The notes: generated from the letters alone by a model not told the origin. Counted from the stretch's first letter, positions 23,807 to 36,200 are shown. The stretch: DNA of 64,000 nt from Lotus japonicus (GCF_012489685.1 NC_080043.1:50979127-51043126), one strand, 5' to 3'. Numbers and translations are program-made.

Positions 23807-26800
23807 ATGTCAGGAGAAGAGGAGGAGCAACCAGCAGTGCGACTCTCGACCATCGAAATGCGGGCTCTTACACAACATCTGGAAAACTTAATGAGGAGGC
23901 AAACTGAAGAGATCCACGAAAGGCTGGATCAAATGGAGAACCGGAACAATAGTGACAGTGAAGGCGGGAGGCCACGACGAATTCATGAAAATCCTAGACC
24001 TGCTCGGATTGAAGGAGTCAAATTCCAAATTCCTCCTTTTAAGGGAAAGAGTGATCCAGAGGCATACTTGGAGTGGGAACTCAAAATAGAGCATGTCTTT
24101 GCTTGCAACAACTATGAGGAGGACCAAAAGGTGAAACTTGCAGCTGCTCACTTTTCAGACTATGCTCTTGTTTGGTGGAATAAGTTTGCAAAAGAGAGAT
24201 TGAGAAATGAGGAGCCAGCGGTGGAAACATGGGCTGAAATGAAACGAATCATGAGGAAAAGATATGTCCCTTCAAGCCATGCTAGGGATGTAAAATTTAA
24301 ACTTCAAAAGCTTACCCAAGGCAGCAAGAGTGTTGAGGAGTATTACAAAGAACTTGAGGTGCTTATGTTGCAAGCCAATCTTGAGGAGGATGAAGAGGTA
24401 ACCATGATTCGATTTATTAATGGTTTATCTAATGATGTTAGAGATATTGTAGAACTTCAGGAATATGTAGACATGGAGGAATTGCTGCACAAGACCACTA
24501 AAGTTGAGCAACAACTCAAAAGGAAAGGGCTTGCAAGGAAGAGTTCTACCAATTCCAATTCATCTTGGAGAGACAGAATGAAGAATGAAGGGCCGAGCAC
24601 CCTTAGCAAACCAGCCACCAAACCACAAGCTTCAGCTCCTTCAAAACCTCTTGAACAACCATCCAAAAAGAGCAAAGAGGTCAAGTGCTTCAAATGCCAA
24701 GGTATGGGACATTATGCTTATGAATGTGCCTCCAAAAAGACCATGATTCTTAAGGATGATGGAGACTACACCAGTGAGTCCGAAGGAGAACAAAGTGAAG
24801 AAGAAGAGGAGGCAGCCATGAATGGTGAACTGTTGATGATCCGGAGAATGCTTGGTAGCCAACAAAAGCCAAAGAAAGAAAGCCAAAGAGAGAATATCTT
24901 TCACACAAGATGTTCTGTCAATGGGCAGATTTGCTTGATGATTGTTGATGGCGGGAGCTGTACTAATGTGGCTAGTGAAAGAATGGTGGAGAAGCTGAAC
25001 CTGGTCACAAAACCACATCCTTGGCCATACAAACTTCAATGGCTCAGCCACTATGGAGAAATACAAGTAAGTAAGCAAGTTGAAGTTGACTTTTCCATTG
25101 GCAAATACAGGGATAAGGTTCTTTGTGATGTTGTTCCCATGGAGGCTAGTCACATACTGTTGGGAAGACCATGGCAATATGACACCAACTCTGATCATAA
25201 TGGCAGCACCAACAAGATCTCATTCCAACATCATGGCCAGAAAATTACGCTCAAACCTTTGAGCCCTAGGGAGGTGCGTGAGGATCAAAAGAAAATGAGA
25301 GAAAAGATTGAACAAGAGAGAAAAGAAAAGAGTGAGACACTTGAGAGAAAGCAAAAAGAAAAGAGTGAAACACTTGAGAGAGAGCAAAAAGAAAAGAGTG
25401 AAATACTTGAGAGAAAAGAAATTTGTTTGATCAAAAAGAGAGAGGTGAAAAGGATGATAGCTTCAAAACAGATCCTATACTTGATGTTTTGCAAAAATCA
25501 GATTTTGAACACTAACACTTTTGAAAATTTTGAACTGCCGTCTAGTGTTAAATCTCTTTTGCAGGATTATGAGGATGTGTTTCCAACAAGTGTTCCAAGT
25601 GGTCTACCACCACTGAGAGGAATTGAGCATCAAATTGATCTCATTCCGGGAGCTTCTTTGCCTAATAGGCCAGCATATAGAAGCAACCCACAAGAAACCA
25701 CTGAAATTCAAAGACAAGTGGAAGAACTCTTGAACAAAGGGTGGGTAAGAAATAGCATGAGTCCTTGTGCTGTACCGGTGATTTTGGTACCAAAGAAAGA
25801 TGGGACTTGGAGAATGTGCTCTGATTGTAGAGCCTTGAATAACATCACCATTAAGTATAGGCACCCTATTCCTAGACTTGATGATTTGCTTGATGAATTG
25901 CATGGAGCATGTTATTTTTCTAAAATTGATTTGAAAAGTGGTTACAATCAGATAAGGATTAAAGAAGGGGATGAATGGAAAACTGCTTTCAAAACTAAAT
26001 ATGGTTTGTATGAATGGTTGGTTATGCCTTTTGGTTTAACTAATGCACCTAGTACTTTTATGAGACTAATGAACCATGTTTTGAGGGAATTCATTGGGAA
26101 ATTTGTGGTTGTGTACTTTGATGATATTTTGGTCTATAGCACTACTCTTGAGCTGCATGTTGAGCACTTAAGATCCGTCTTGAGTATGCTTAGAAAGGAA
26201 CAATTGTTTGCCAATCTTGAGAAATGCACTTTTTGCACTGACCATGTTGTGTTTCTTGGTTTTGTTGTGAGTTCGAAAGGAGTGCAGGTTGATGAGGAAA
26301 AGATCAAAGCCATTCAAGAGTGGCCCACTCCTAAATCCGTGGGTGATGTAAGAAGTTTTCATGGCTTGGCCAGTTTCTACAGGAGGTTTGTAAAGGACTT
26401 TAGTACCTTGGCAGCACCCCTAAATGAAGTGGTGAAAAAGAATGTGGGTTTTCATTGGGGAAAGAATCAAGAAGAGGCCTTTGCTGCCCTAAAGCATAAG
26501 CTTACCCATGCACCTATACTTGCTTTACCTAACTTTGCTAAATCTTTTGAACTTGAATGTGATGCTTCAAATGTAGGTATTGGTGCTGTGTTGCTTCAAG
26601 AAGGCCACCCAATTGCTTATTTTAGTGAAAAGTTAAGCGGAGCTGCCCTTAACTATTCTACTTATGATAAGGAATTGTATGCTTTGGTGAGAGCTTTGAA
26701 GACTTGGCAGCATTATCTTTTGCCCAAGGAATTCGTGATTCATAGTGATCATGAGTCGCTGAAATACTTGAAGGGGCAAGGTAAGTTGAACAAAAGGCAT

Positions 26801-27799
26801 GCCAAATGGGTTGAATTTTTGGAACAATTTCCCTATGTCATAAAACACAAAAAAGGGAAAAGTAACATTGTGGCTGATGCTTTATCCAGGAGACACGTGT
26901 TGCTTTCCATGTTAGAGACTAAATTGCTAGGACTTGAACATGTGAAAGAAATGTATGAAAAAGATGATAACTTTGCTGAAATTTTTGTGGCTTGTGAGAA
27001 AGTTTCTCAAAATGGATTTTATAGGCACAATGGACTTTTATTTAAGGAAAACAGGTTGTGTGTGCCTAAAAGTTCCATTAGAGAACTGCTTGTTAAAGAA
27101 TCCCATGCTGGGGGATTAATGGGTCATTTTGGAGTCCAAAAGACTCTAGAAACTTTACAGGAACATTTTTATTGGCCCAAAATGAAACATGATGTGATCA
27201 AGTTTTGTGAACATTGCATTGTTTGCAAGAAGGCTAAGTCTAAGGTGATGCCACATGGTTTGTATATTCCTTTGCCAATCCCTGAATACCCTTGGGTTGA
27301 CTTGTCTATGGACTTTGTTTTAGGCCTCCCTAGAACAAAGAATGGTAAGGATTCCATTTTTGTGGTTGTTGATAGGTTTTCAAAAATGGCTCACTTTATT
27401 CCTTGCAGGAAAGCTGATGATGCTTGTCACGTTGCTGATTTGTTCTTTAAAGAAGTTGTAAGACTTCATGGGATGCCTAGAAGCATAGTTAGTGATAGGG
27501 ACACCAAGTTCCTAAGTCACTTCTGGAGGACTTTATGGGGGAAGTTAGATGGCGGAGAATTTGATTTGAGGTCAAATCCTTTTCAAGAGGGAGGGAATGA
27601 TGAGGACAAGGACAAGGACAAGGGTAATGGAGCACTAAAGGGACTTGGAGGACCAATGACAAGGGCTAGAGCTAAAAAGGCCAAAGAGACTCTTCAGCAA
27701 GTAGTGGCAACCATTCTTGAAGACAAAGTGGTAGAAGAGATGGAACCAAAAATCATGATGATCATTCAGGCCCAAGAAGAAGAGCCAGCCCACGCGTAG
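23807..27799 (+). CDS. gag-pol polyprotein of B1 with truncated integrase
   Basis: A single 1330-residue frame starting at ATG 23807 (MSGEEEEQ), the start shared by B0 and B2; the frame is open upstream to 23771 but has no ATG there. Domains in order: capsid-like Gag (about 70-250); CCHC zinc knuckle [14 protein letters not shown] (294-307); basic and acidic linker; protease with DGGS (Asp 381) and HILLGRP (from 449); a charged repeat region rich in [11 protein letters not shown] with YFDD at 770-773; RNase H (Asp 919); integrase HHCC zinc finger from His 1100; and catalytic Asp 1169 and Asp 1230. After GKL the sequence jumps to [12 protein letters not shown]: the catalytic Glu and the C-terminal integrase region present in B2 are missing. 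Residues 1265-1330 are encoded in the 3' LTR and include [11 protein letters not shown]. No chromodomain was recognised. The protein would not be an active integrase. Confidence 0.93.
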   Translation: MSGEEEEQPAVRLSTIEMRALTQHLENLMRRQTEEIHERLDQMENRNNSDSEGGRPRRIHENPRPARIEGVKFQIPPFKGKSDPEAYLEWELKIEHVFACNNYEEDQKVKLAAAHFSDYALVWWNKFAKERLRNEEPAVETWAEMKRIMRKRYVPSSHARDVKFKLQKLTQGSKSVEEYYKELEVLMLQANLEEDEEVTMIRFINGLSNDVRDIVELQEYVDMEELLHKTTKVEQQLKRKGLARKSSTNSNSSWRDRMKNEGPSTLSKPATKPQASAPSKPLEQPSKKSKEVKCFKCQGMGHYAYECASKKTMILKDDGDYTSESEGEQSEEEEEAAMNGELLMIRRMLGSQQKPKKESQRENIFHTRCSVNGQICLMIVDGGSCTNVASERMVEKLNLVTKPHPWPYKLQWLSHYGEIQVSKQVEVDFSIGKYRDKVLCDVVPMEASHILLGRPWQYDTNSDHNGSTNKISFQHHGQKITLKPLSPREVREDQKKMREKIEQERKEKSETLERKQKEKSETLEREQKEKSEILERKEICLIKKREVKRMIASKQILYLMFCKNQILNTNTFENFELPSSVKSLLQDYEDVFPTSVPSGLPPLRGIEHQIDLIPGASLPNRPAYRSNPQETTEIQRQVEELLNKGWVRNSMSPCAVPVILVPKKDGTWRMCSDCRALNNITIKYRHPIPRLDDLLDELHGACYFSKIDLKSGYNQIRIKEGDEWKTAFKTKYGLYEWLVMPFGLTNAPSTFMRLMNHVLREFIGKFVVVYFDDILVYSTTLELHVEHLRSVLSMLRKEQLFANLEKCTFCTDHVVFLGFVVSSKGVQVDEEKIKAIQEWPTPKSVGDVRSFHGLASFYRRFVKDFSTLAAPLNEVVKKNVGFHWGKNQEEAFAALKHKLTHAPILALPNFAKSFELECDASNVGIGAVLLQEGHPIAYFSEKLSGAALNYSTYDKELYALVRALKTWQHYLLPKEFVIHSDHESLKYLKGQGKLNKRHAKWVEFLEQFPYVIKHKKGKSNIVADALSRRHVLLSMLETKLLGLEHVKEMYEKDDNFAEIFVACEKVSQNGFYRHNGLLFKENRLCVPKSSIRELLVKESHAGGLMGHFGVQKTLETLQEHFYWPKMKHDVIKFCEHCIVCKKAKSKVMPHGLYIPLPIPEYPWVDLSMDFVLGLPRTKNGKDSIFVVVDRFSKMAHFIPCRKADDACHVADLFFKEVVRLHGMPRSIVSDRDTKFLSHFWRTLWGKLDGGEFDLRSNPFQEGGNDEDKDKDKGNGALKGLGGPMTRARAKKAKETLQQVVATILEDKVVEEMEPKIMMIIQAQEEEPAHA
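27585..27597 (+). other. B1 polypurine tract
   Basis: AAGAGGGAGGGAA directly abuts the 3' LTR and would prime plus-strand DNA synthesis. The same 13 bases are found in B2 and in element C. Confidence 0.85.
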
Positions 27800-28624
27800 G
27801 GGCTGCCATGTGATGTTTTGTTTTATTTTATTTCAATAAAAATGCAAAGGACCAATTGAATAAGTTGGATCCAAATGCATTATGTTGCTGAATTTTATTT
27901 TAGTGTGTTTAATCCACTTCAAGTGGTGTGTGTTTGCATGTGGCGCATGAAGGGCTTAAAGGGAGGGATCCATTCCTTTCTTAAAACTCTTTGAATGTGT
28001 TTGAATTTCAATAAGTTCTGAATGGAGGAGTTACATCAGCAAAGTCAAAGGATTGAAGAGCTTTCAAAGCCAAGAATGGAGTTACAAAGAAAGGGAAATT
28101 AAGTTCATAAAGAGCATTGAATGCTATATTCCCTGGTCAGAATAACAATCAAGAAAGGGAGTTACATGAAGCAATCAGCCACCAAATACACGTTCAGGGC
28201 TGAAGCAAATCACTATCTTCCTCTTTTAATTTGTAACTCCTAGCCTAGGATTCTTCTAGAGAAATTACACCTCATCATTTTTTTGTAACTAGGCTGAATT
28301 TCCTTCTTCTTTATAAGGACCACTCCTTCAATGTAATAGACAGAACATGAATGAATTAGTATTTTTTTTTTTCTGAGTGATTCAGATTTGTGAGAGTGAT
28401 TCTCATAGTTCTTGAGTGATTCAAGAATTAGGCTTATCAAGGGTTTGCCACCACCTTTGTGTGAAGTCTTCATCTTCCATTTCACTAAAACTTCCCCTCT
28501 TTTCTGTCCATTTCCCTTCTATCACGAAATTCTTCTTCTTCTTTCTCACATTTCAGAGTTCTCATCATCCAAGATCAATCCTAGACGATCCATTTCAGCC
28601 CTTGCATCAACTTGGGGCGTATCA
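27598..28624 (+). repeat. 3' LTR of B1
   Basis: A 1027-bp LTR almost the same as the 5' LTR. Differences I saw lie mostly in its first 220 bp, e.g. GGGTAATGG for GGGTCATGG. It supplies the last 66 codons and the stop of gag-pol (27797-27799). Confidence 0.93.
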
Positions 28625-28629
28625 CAATA

Positions 28630-29281
28630 AGTCCCTAATACACCAAGGATGCATTAGCAATTAATGGACCTGAAGTGGAGGCATGTGGGGCGTGAATAAG
28701 AAGGCTTTAAGGGAGGAATATTCCAAGTTTGCATCAGCTCTTGATGGCTGAAGTAAAACTCCAAGAATCTCCTTCAATTGAAGTTAATTTCCTATTTTTG
28801 TTTAATGTTATGAGAGAAAGTTTAGGGGCTGTTACAAGCTGAGCTTGACCAGCTCATTAGGAGTTTTTATTTGAATTTTCAGCTCAGAATTGGATGTTAA
28901 AACTCCATAATTAGTCATTAATTGGAGTTAAGACCATATCTCACCTTTGTAATTCAAAAACAAAGCCAAACCCTTTTAAAAGGGAGGGACGGCCAAGCAT
29001 GGAGACATGAATGAATAAGATTATTTTTTTCTGAGTTAGTTCAGTTTGTTGAGAGTGATTCTCATATCCCTTGAGTGATTCAAGACCTTGACTTATCAAA
29101 GGTTTGCCACCACCTTTGTGTGACGTCTGCACTTCCATATCCATAAAGTTCCATTCCAATTCTGTCCATCTTTTCCTTGCACGAAATTCTTCTTTGTTTT
29201 TCCCTTCCAACTCTGATTTCTCAAGTCCTAAAATCATCCTAGACGATCCATCAAGCCCTTGCATCAACTTGGGGCATATCA
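28630..29281 (+). repeat. Right part of solo LTR B'
   Basis: This continues the B' LTR after the B1 insertion. It is non-coding. Its last ~250 bp are similar to the end of the B LTR (GAGAGTGATTCTCATA, then TTGCCACCACCTTTGTGTGA, then CTTGCATCAACTTGGGGC). The end is CATATCA, followed by the CAAAA duplication. Confidence 0.85.
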
Positions 29282-32200
29282 CAAAAAGTGTCTTGTTGTA
29301 CCACAAAAAGTTTAAGCTCATGATATTCCTCCACCGAATGTGATGCAAGTTCGTAGAGCTCAAGTAAATGTGCGTGCTTAGGGTTTAGGGTTTATGGTTT
29401 AGAGTAGGAGAAAAGGAAAAAGAGGTCAACGTAAAGCGTATGAGAGGACATAAATTTAAAATCGATGTTATTAATCCATTGTATCTGGTATGAGTTCGTA
29501 GAGCTCAACTAAAACTTACTACAAATTGAGAATTGTAACGAAATAAGTACAGTAGAACCACAGGAGAATGAGGCCAACATATAGCTTTTGAGTGGAGAAA
29601 TTCCTCTCTCATGACAAAAAGTGTCTTGTTGTACCACAATAAGTTTAAGCTCACGATATTCCTCCACCGAATGTGATGCAAGTTCGTAGAGCTCAACTAA
29701 ATGTGGGTGTTTAGGGTTTAGGGTTTAGGGTTTAGAGTAGGACAAAAGGATAAGGAGGCAAAAATATAGCTTTTGAGAGAAAATCAATTTAAAATTGATG
29801 TTATTAATCCATGGTATGTGATATGAGTTCGTAGAGCTCAACTAAAACATACTACAAATGGAGAATTGTAACGAAAAAAGTACAATTGAACCAAATGAGA
29901 ATGAAGCCAATGTATAGCTTTTAAGTGGTGAAATTCCTCTCTAATGACAAAAAGTGTCGTGTTGTTCCACAATAAGTTTAAGCTCATGATATACCTCCAC
30001 CGAATGTGATGAAAGTTCGTAGAGCTCAACTAAATGTGGGTGTTTAGGGTAGGACAAAAGGATAAAGAGGCAAACATATAGCTTTTGAGAGGACATCAAT
30101 TTAAAATCGATGTTATTAATCCATTGTGTGTCATATGAATTCGTAGAGCTCAACTAAAACTTACTACAAATGGAGAATTGTAACAAAACAAGTACAATAG
30201 AACCAAAGGAGAATGAGGCCAACATATAGCTTTTGAGTGGAGAAATTCCTCTCTCATGACAAAAAGTGTCTTGTTGTACCACAATAAGTTTAAGCTCATG
30301 ATATTCCTCCACCAAATGTGATGCAAGTTCGTAGATCTCAACTAAGTGTGGGTGTTTAGGGTTTAGGGTTTATGGTTTAGAGTAGGAGAAAAGGAAAAAG
30401 AGGTCAACGTAAAACTTATGAGAGGACATAAATTTAATATCGATGTTATTAATCCATTGTATCTGGTATGAGTTCGTATAGCTTAACTAAAACTTACTAC
30501 AAATGGTGAATTGTAACGAAATAAGTACAGTAGAACCAAAGGAGAATGAGGCCAACATATAGCTTTTGAGTGGAGAAATTCCTCTCTAAATGCAAAAAGT
30601 GTCTTGTTGTACCACAATAAGTTTAAGCTCATGATACTCCTCCACCGAATGTGATGCAAGTTCGTAGAGCTCAACTAAATGTGGGTGTTTAGGGTTTAGG
30701 GTTTAGGGTTTAGAGTAGGACAAAAGGATAAGGAGGCAAATATAAAGCTTTTGAGAGGACATCAATTTAAAATCAATGTTATTAATCCATTGTATGTGAT
30801 ATGAGTTCGTAGAGCTCAACTAAAACTTACTACAAATGGAGAATTGTAACGAAAAAAGTACAATAGAACCAAAGGAGAATAAGGCCAACATATAGCTTTT
30901 GACTGGAGAAATTCCTCTCTAATGACATAAAGTGTCTTGTTGTACCACAGTAAGTTTAAGCTCATGATATTCCTCCAGCGAATGTGATGCAAGTTCGCAG
31001 AGCTCCACTAAATGTGGGTGTTTAGGGTTTAGGGTTTAGGGTAGGATAAAAGTATAAACAGGCAGCAAACATATAGCTTTTGAGAGGACATCAATTTAAA
31101 ATCGATGTTATTATTCCATTGTATGTGATATGAGTTCGTAGAGCTCAACTAAAACTTACTACAAATGGAGAATTGTAACGAAAAAAGTACAATAGAACCA
31201 AAGGAGAATGAGGCCAACATATAGCTTTTGACTGGAGAAATTCCTCTCTAATGACATAAAGTGTCTTGTTGTACCACAATAAGTTTAAGCTCATGATATT
31301 CCTCCTCCGAATGTGATGCAAGTTCGTAGAGCTCTACTAAATGTTGGTGTTTAGGGTTTAGGGTTTAGGGTAGGATAAAAGTATAAAGAGGCAGCAAACA
31401 TATAGCTTTTGAGAGGACATCAATTTAAAATCGATGTTATTATTCCATTGTATGTGATATGAGTTCGTAGAGCTCAACTAAAACTTACTACAATTGGAGA
31501 ATTGTAACGAAATAAGTACAATAGAACCAAAGGAGAATGAGGCCAACATATAGCTTTTGAGTTGAGAAATTCCACTCTAATGACAAAAAGTGTCTTGTTG
31601 TACCACAATAAGTTTAAGCTCATGATATTCGTCCACTGAATCTGATGCAAGTTCGTAGAGCTCAACTAAATGTGAGTGTTTATTGTTTAGGGTTTAGGGT
31701 AGGACAAAAGGATAAAGAGGCAAACGTATAGCTTTTGAGAGGACATCAATTTAAAATCGATGTTATTATGGTATGTGATATGAGTTCGTAGAGCTCAACT
31801 AAAACTTACTACAAATGGAGAATTGTAACGAAATAAGTACAATAGAACCAAAGGAGAATGAGGCCAACATATAGCTTTTGACTGGAGAAATTCCTCTCTA
31901 ATGACATAAAGTGTCTTGTTGTACCACAATAAGTTTAAGCTCATGATATTCTTCCACCGAATGTGATGCCAGTTCGTAGAGCTCCACTAAATGTGGGTGT
32001 TTAGGGTTTAGGGTTTAGGGTAGGATAAAAGGATAAAGAGGCAACAAACATATAGCTTTTGAGAGGACATCAATTTAAAATCGATGTTATTATTCCATTG
32101 TATGTGATATGAGTTCGTAGAGCTCAACTAAAACTTACTACAAATGGAGAATTGTAACGAAATAAGTACAATAGAACCAAAGGAGAATGAGGCCAACATA

Positions 32201-33758
32201 TAGCTTTTGACTGGAGAAATTCCTCTCTTATGGCAAAAAGTGTCTTGTTGTACCACAATAAGTTTAAGCTCATGATATTCCTCCACCGAATGTGATGCAA
32301 GTTCGTAGAGCTCAACTAAATGTGGGTGTTTAGGGTATGACAAAAGGATAAAGAGGCAAACATATAGCTTTTGAGAGGACATCAATTTAAATCGATGTTA
32401 TTAATCCATTGTATGTGATATGAGTTCGTAGAACTCAACTAGAACTCACAACAAATGAAGAATTGTAACGAAATAAGTACAGTAGAACCATAGGAGAATG
32501 AGGCCAACATATATATTTTGAGTGGAGAAATTCCTCTCTCATGACAAAAAGTGTCTTGTTGTACCACAAAAAGTTTAAGCTCATGATATTCCTCCACCGA
32601 ATGTGATGCAAGTTCGTAGAGCTCAACTAAATGTGCGTGTTTAGGGTTTAGGGTTTATGGTTTAGAGTAGGAGAAAAGGAAAAAGAGGTCAACGTAAAGC
32701 GTATGAGAGGACATAAATTTAAAATCGATGTTATTAATCCATTGTATCTGGTATGAGTTCGTAGAGCTCAACTAAAACTTACTACAAATTGAGAATTGTA
32801 ACGAAATAAGTACAGTAGAACCACAGGAGAATGAGGCCAACATATAGCTTTTGAGTGGAGAAATTCCTCTCTCATGACAAAAAGTGTCTTGTTGTACCAC
32901 AATAAGTTTAAGCTCACGATATTCCTCCACCGAATGTGATGCAAGTTCGTAGAGCTCAACTAAATGTGGGTGTTTAGGGTTTAGGGTTTAGGGTTTAGAG
33001 TAGGAGAAAAGGATAAGGAGGCAAAAATATAGCTTTTGAGAGGACATCAATTTAAAATTGATGTTATTAATCCATGGTATGTGATATGAGTTCGTAGAGC
33101 TCAACTAAAACATACTACAAATGGAGAATTGTAACGAAAAAAGTACAATTGAACCAAAGGAGAATGAAGCCAATGTATAGCTTTTAAGTGGTGAAATTCC
33201 TCTCTAATGACAAAAAGTGTCGTGTTGTTCCACAATAAGTTTAAGCTCATGATATACCTCCACCGAATGTGATGAAAGTTCGTAGAGCTCAACTAAATGT
33301 GGGTGTTTAGGGTAGGACAAAAGGATAAAGAGGCAAACATATAGCTTTTGAGAGGACATCAATTTAAAATCGATGTTATTAATCCATTGTGTGTCATATG
33401 AATTCGTAGAGCTCAACTAAAACTTACTACAAATGGAGAATTGTAACAAAACAAGTACAATAGAACCAAAGGAGAATGAGGCCAACATATAGCTTTTGAG
33501 TGGAGAAATTCCTCTCTCATGACAAAAAGTGTCTTGTTGTACCACAATAAGTTTAAGCTCATGATATTCCTCCACCGAATGTGATGCAAGTTCGTAGATC
33601 TCAACTAAGTGTGGGTGTTTAGGGTTTAGGGTTTATGGTTTAGAGTAGGAGAAAAGGAAAAAGAGGTCAACGTAAAACTTATGAGAGGACATAAATTTAA
33701 AATCGATGTTATTAATCCATTGTATCTGGTATGAGTTCGTAGAGCTTAACTAAAACTT
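29282..33758 (+). repeat. Satellite block S3 with a 3.26-kb internal duplication
   Basis: About 14 monomers, same orientation. The stretch 29282-30495 recurs at 32545-33758 with a constant offset of 3263 bp and few changes. The left copy carries CAAGTAAATGTGCGTGCTTAGG where the right has CAACTAAATGTGCGTGTTTAGG. Element C interrupts the block at 33758 within AACTT. Confidence 0.93.
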
Positions 33759-34267
33759 TGATAGAGATCGGACCAGCCCATTCATAGACTCTTTTCCAAG
33801 GAATAGGATGTCCAATTACAAGGTCCAAGCCTAAAGGAATGAATCAAGCTTTGCAAGGATTTTTTCTTCAAATTAAGAATGATGGTTTGGACCCCACATG
33901 AAGGCAGATTTGTCAAGAGCCCAATCTCCATGTTAAAGATGCATTCATGAGCTGAAATTATACAAATTAGAGACTAATAATTATTGGACCTTCATAATTA
34001 CAAAATAAGTCCAATATTTTTATTCTCTTTTGAATTTTCGTATTTAATTTAGGGGTGAATTTTCTGATGACATTTTGTATTCCCCCTAGTTGGTTTTAAA
34101 TGTCTTTTATGAGCCTTTGACTCATCTTTAGGAATAGTGGGTTTTTACTCAAGTTTCCTTTTTATCTTTGATAACTTTGGTTCTACCGGCAGGTCGCGGT
34201 TAGGGTCAAGTTCCTATCTTTTGTCCCCGGTTTTCAAGACGATCCTTTGTGTTCCCAAATCATATCA
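33759..34267 (+). repeat. 5' LTR of element C
   Basis: A 509-bp LTR, TGATAGAGATCGG...AAATCATATCA, matching the 3' copy at 43184-43692. I noticed one difference (ATTACAAAATAAG here, ATTACCAAATAAG there). Confidence 0.92.
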
Positions 34268-34967
34268 TTTGGTACCAGAGCTTAGGCTCTTGAAAACCAG
34301 GTTTCTTTTCTCCATTTTGTTTTTATTTTTCGTTTTTTTTTGTTGTTCTCATTCTATATAAAAAAAAAAAAACAGCCTACTCATATTATCCTTTCCCTTG
34401 TCTTCTCATCATCTTTTTTGAAGTTTTCGTGTGTTCCTTCATTCTTTTTGTCTTTTGTGATTTGCATTCTGCTGAAAAAAAAAAGTGCAAAAAAAAAAAG
34501 AAAAGAAAAGAAAAGAAGTGTTCAGGTCCAAAAGCACAAAAGAAAAGGAAAAAAAAGAAGTATTACAAAAAAAAAAAAAGAGTTGTGACCTGAAGAATTT
34601 TAGTTGTGTTTCTTTCCAGCAATCAAAAAAAAAAAAAAAAAAAAAAACCTCAGCCATTGTTCTCGTTTTCTATTTATCTTAAAAAAAAATTAGTGTGTCC
34701 TTCCTAATCTCTCATTTTCCTTAAATCACTGAAGTTATCATCTTCATACTCTAGCTGTTCCTTGTTGTGTAGAACCATCCTAAAGTTCTTAATTTAAGAG
34801 CTCATAAGGTGAAGCTGAGTGGTAAAAGGCAAGAGTTGTGAGATCATTAGAGAAAAAAAAAGCCAAATATTGAGCGAAACACGAGTGATTAAAATGTTTT
34901 GAGCGTAAACACGTGAGATTGTGTGAGTGAGGATTTTATTACTTACTATTTCTTGCAGCACTTAATC
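34268..34967 (+). other. Element C untranslated leader with A-rich runs
   Basis: A 700-bp non-coding leader. Between about 34350 and 34690 it is full of A-runs, the longest about 22 bases near 34625-34647, mixed with GAAAAG units and pyrimidine tracts. Short open frames here are low complexity and not called. Confidence 0.65.
34270..34281 (+). other. Element C primer-binding site
   Basis: TGGTACCAGAGC two bases after the LTR: an initiator-methionine-type primer site with one change from TGGTATCAGAGC. Confidence 0.75.
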
Positions 34968-35170
34968 ATGAGTAGAGGAGGAAAAGAAGAACTTGATCTC
35001 AAATTTTTGGCAAAAGTTTTTCAAGAACAATTTGATGCCTTGAATAGGAGATTGGATGATTTAACACATTCATCAAGGTCCGGGATCCCTCCTAGGCGAA
35101 ACAATAAAGAAGAGGAGTCTTCATATGGAAGATATTCTGGGAGGCATGAAGGGGAAAGAGGGAGAGAGCA
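34968..35170 (+). pseudogene. Element C Gag-like frame, 5' part (interrupted by B2)
   Basis: The frame starts at ATG 34968 (MSRGGKEELDLKFLAKVFQE) and is open for 67 codons to the B2 insertion. It looks like the N-terminal part of a Gag, with a short helical segment (FDALNRRLDDL) and then a charged stretch (NNKEEESS, GRHEGERGRE). By chance it continues in frame into the B2 LTR tail and stops at 35370-35372. Before the insertion it would have continued at 42212. Confidence 0.7.
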
Positions 35171-36200
35171 TGATGAGGACAAGGACAAGGACAAGGGTCA
35201 TGGAGCACTAAAAGGACTTGGAGGACCAATGACAAGGGCTAGAGCAAAAAAGGCCAAAGAGACTCTTCAGCAAGTAGTGGCAACCATTCTTGAAGACAAA
35301 GTGGTAGAAGAGATGGAACCAAAAATCATGATGATCATTCAGGCCCAAGAAGAAGAGCCAGCCCACGCATAGGGGCTGCCATGTGATGTTTTGTTTTATT
35401 TTATTTCAATAAAAATGCAAAGGACCAATTGAATAAGTTGGATCCAAATGCATTATGTTGCTGAATTTTATTTTAGTGTGTTTAATCCACTTCAAGTGGT
35501 GTGTGTTTGCATGTGGCGCATGAAGGGCTTAAAGGGAGGGATCCATTCCTTTCTTAAAACTCTTTGAATGTGTTTGAATTTCAATAAGTTCTGAATGGAG
35601 GAGTTACATCAGCAAAGTCAAAGGATTGAAGAGCTTTCAAAGCCAAGAATGGAGTTACAAAGAAAGGGAAATTAAGTTCATAAAGAGCATTGAATGCTAT
35701 GTTCCCTGGTCAGAATAACAATCAAGAAAGGGAGTTACATGAAGCAATCAGCCACCAAATACACGTTCAGGGCTGAAGCAAATCACTATCTTCCTCTTTT
35801 AATTTGTAACTCCTAGCCTAGGATTCTTCTAGAGAAATTACACCTCGTCATTTTTTTTTTTTGTAACTAGGCTGAATTTTCTTCTTCTTTATAAGGACCA
35901 CTCCTTCAATGTAATAGACAGAATATGAATGAATTAGTATTTTTTTTTCTGAGTGATTCAGATTTGTGAGAGTGATTCTCATAGTTCTTGAGTGATTCAA
36001 GAATTAGGCTTATCAAGGGTTTGCCACCACCTTTGTGTGAAGTCTTCATCTTCCATTTCACTAAAACTTCCCCTCTTTTCTGTCCATTTCCCTTCTATCA
36101 CGAAATTCTTCTTCTTCTTTCTCACATTTCAGAGTTCTCATCATCCAAGATCAATCCTAGACGATCCATTTCAGCCCTTGCATCAACTTGGGGCGTATCA
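35171..36200 (+). repeat. 5' LTR of B2
   Basis: A 1030-bp LTR, TGATGAGG...GCGTATCA. It contains the coding tail, here read in frame from the element C fragment. TATA-like TATAAG at 35890-35895. Confidence 0.93.

Larger units (their letters stand above)
22169..28624 (+). mobile_element. Full-length Ty3/gypsy element B1 (CRM-like), integrase-deleted
   Basis: This 6.46-kb element has two LTRs (1028 and 1027 bp), a primer-binding site, a leader, one long gag-pol frame and a polypurine tract. It is flanked by CAATA at 22164-22168 and 28625-28629. It inserted in the same orientation into the LTR of related family B', 264 bp from that LTR's start. I saw about four substitutions and one T-run length change between its LTRs, so the insertion is recent. 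It lacks 588 bp of integrase compared with B2, so it could move only with help in trans. Confidence 0.95.
21905..29281 (+). mobile_element. Solo LTR B' (relative of the B family), split by nested element B1
   Basis: The outer borders are TGATGAGGAC at 21905 and GGGGCATATCA at 29281, flanked by the 5-bp duplication CAAAA (21900-21904 and 29282-29286), and the satellite resumes in phase. Removing B1 and one copy of its target duplication leaves 21905-22168 plus 28630-29281, about 916 bp, with no internal region: a solo LTR. It is clearly related to the B LTR at its start (same coding tail start) and near its end (GAGAGTGATTCTCATA, GGTTTGCCACCACCTTTGTG) but is diverged in between, so it is a sister family. 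Confidence 0.88.

Noticed and set aside
24641..25198. 185-codon minus-strand open frame (also at 37633-38190 and in pieces at 888-1445)
   Set aside because: It lies antisense to the gag-protease part of the B-family polyprotein, which has clear domains. In B0 it is broken by a change that is synonymous in the sense frame, as expected for a shadow frame.
28412..28664. Open frames beginning MSDSRIRL or MIQELGLS, repeated near every B LTR end
   Set aside because: They fall in the LTR 3' part and change length only by what lies next to the LTR; no domain and no evidence of coding.
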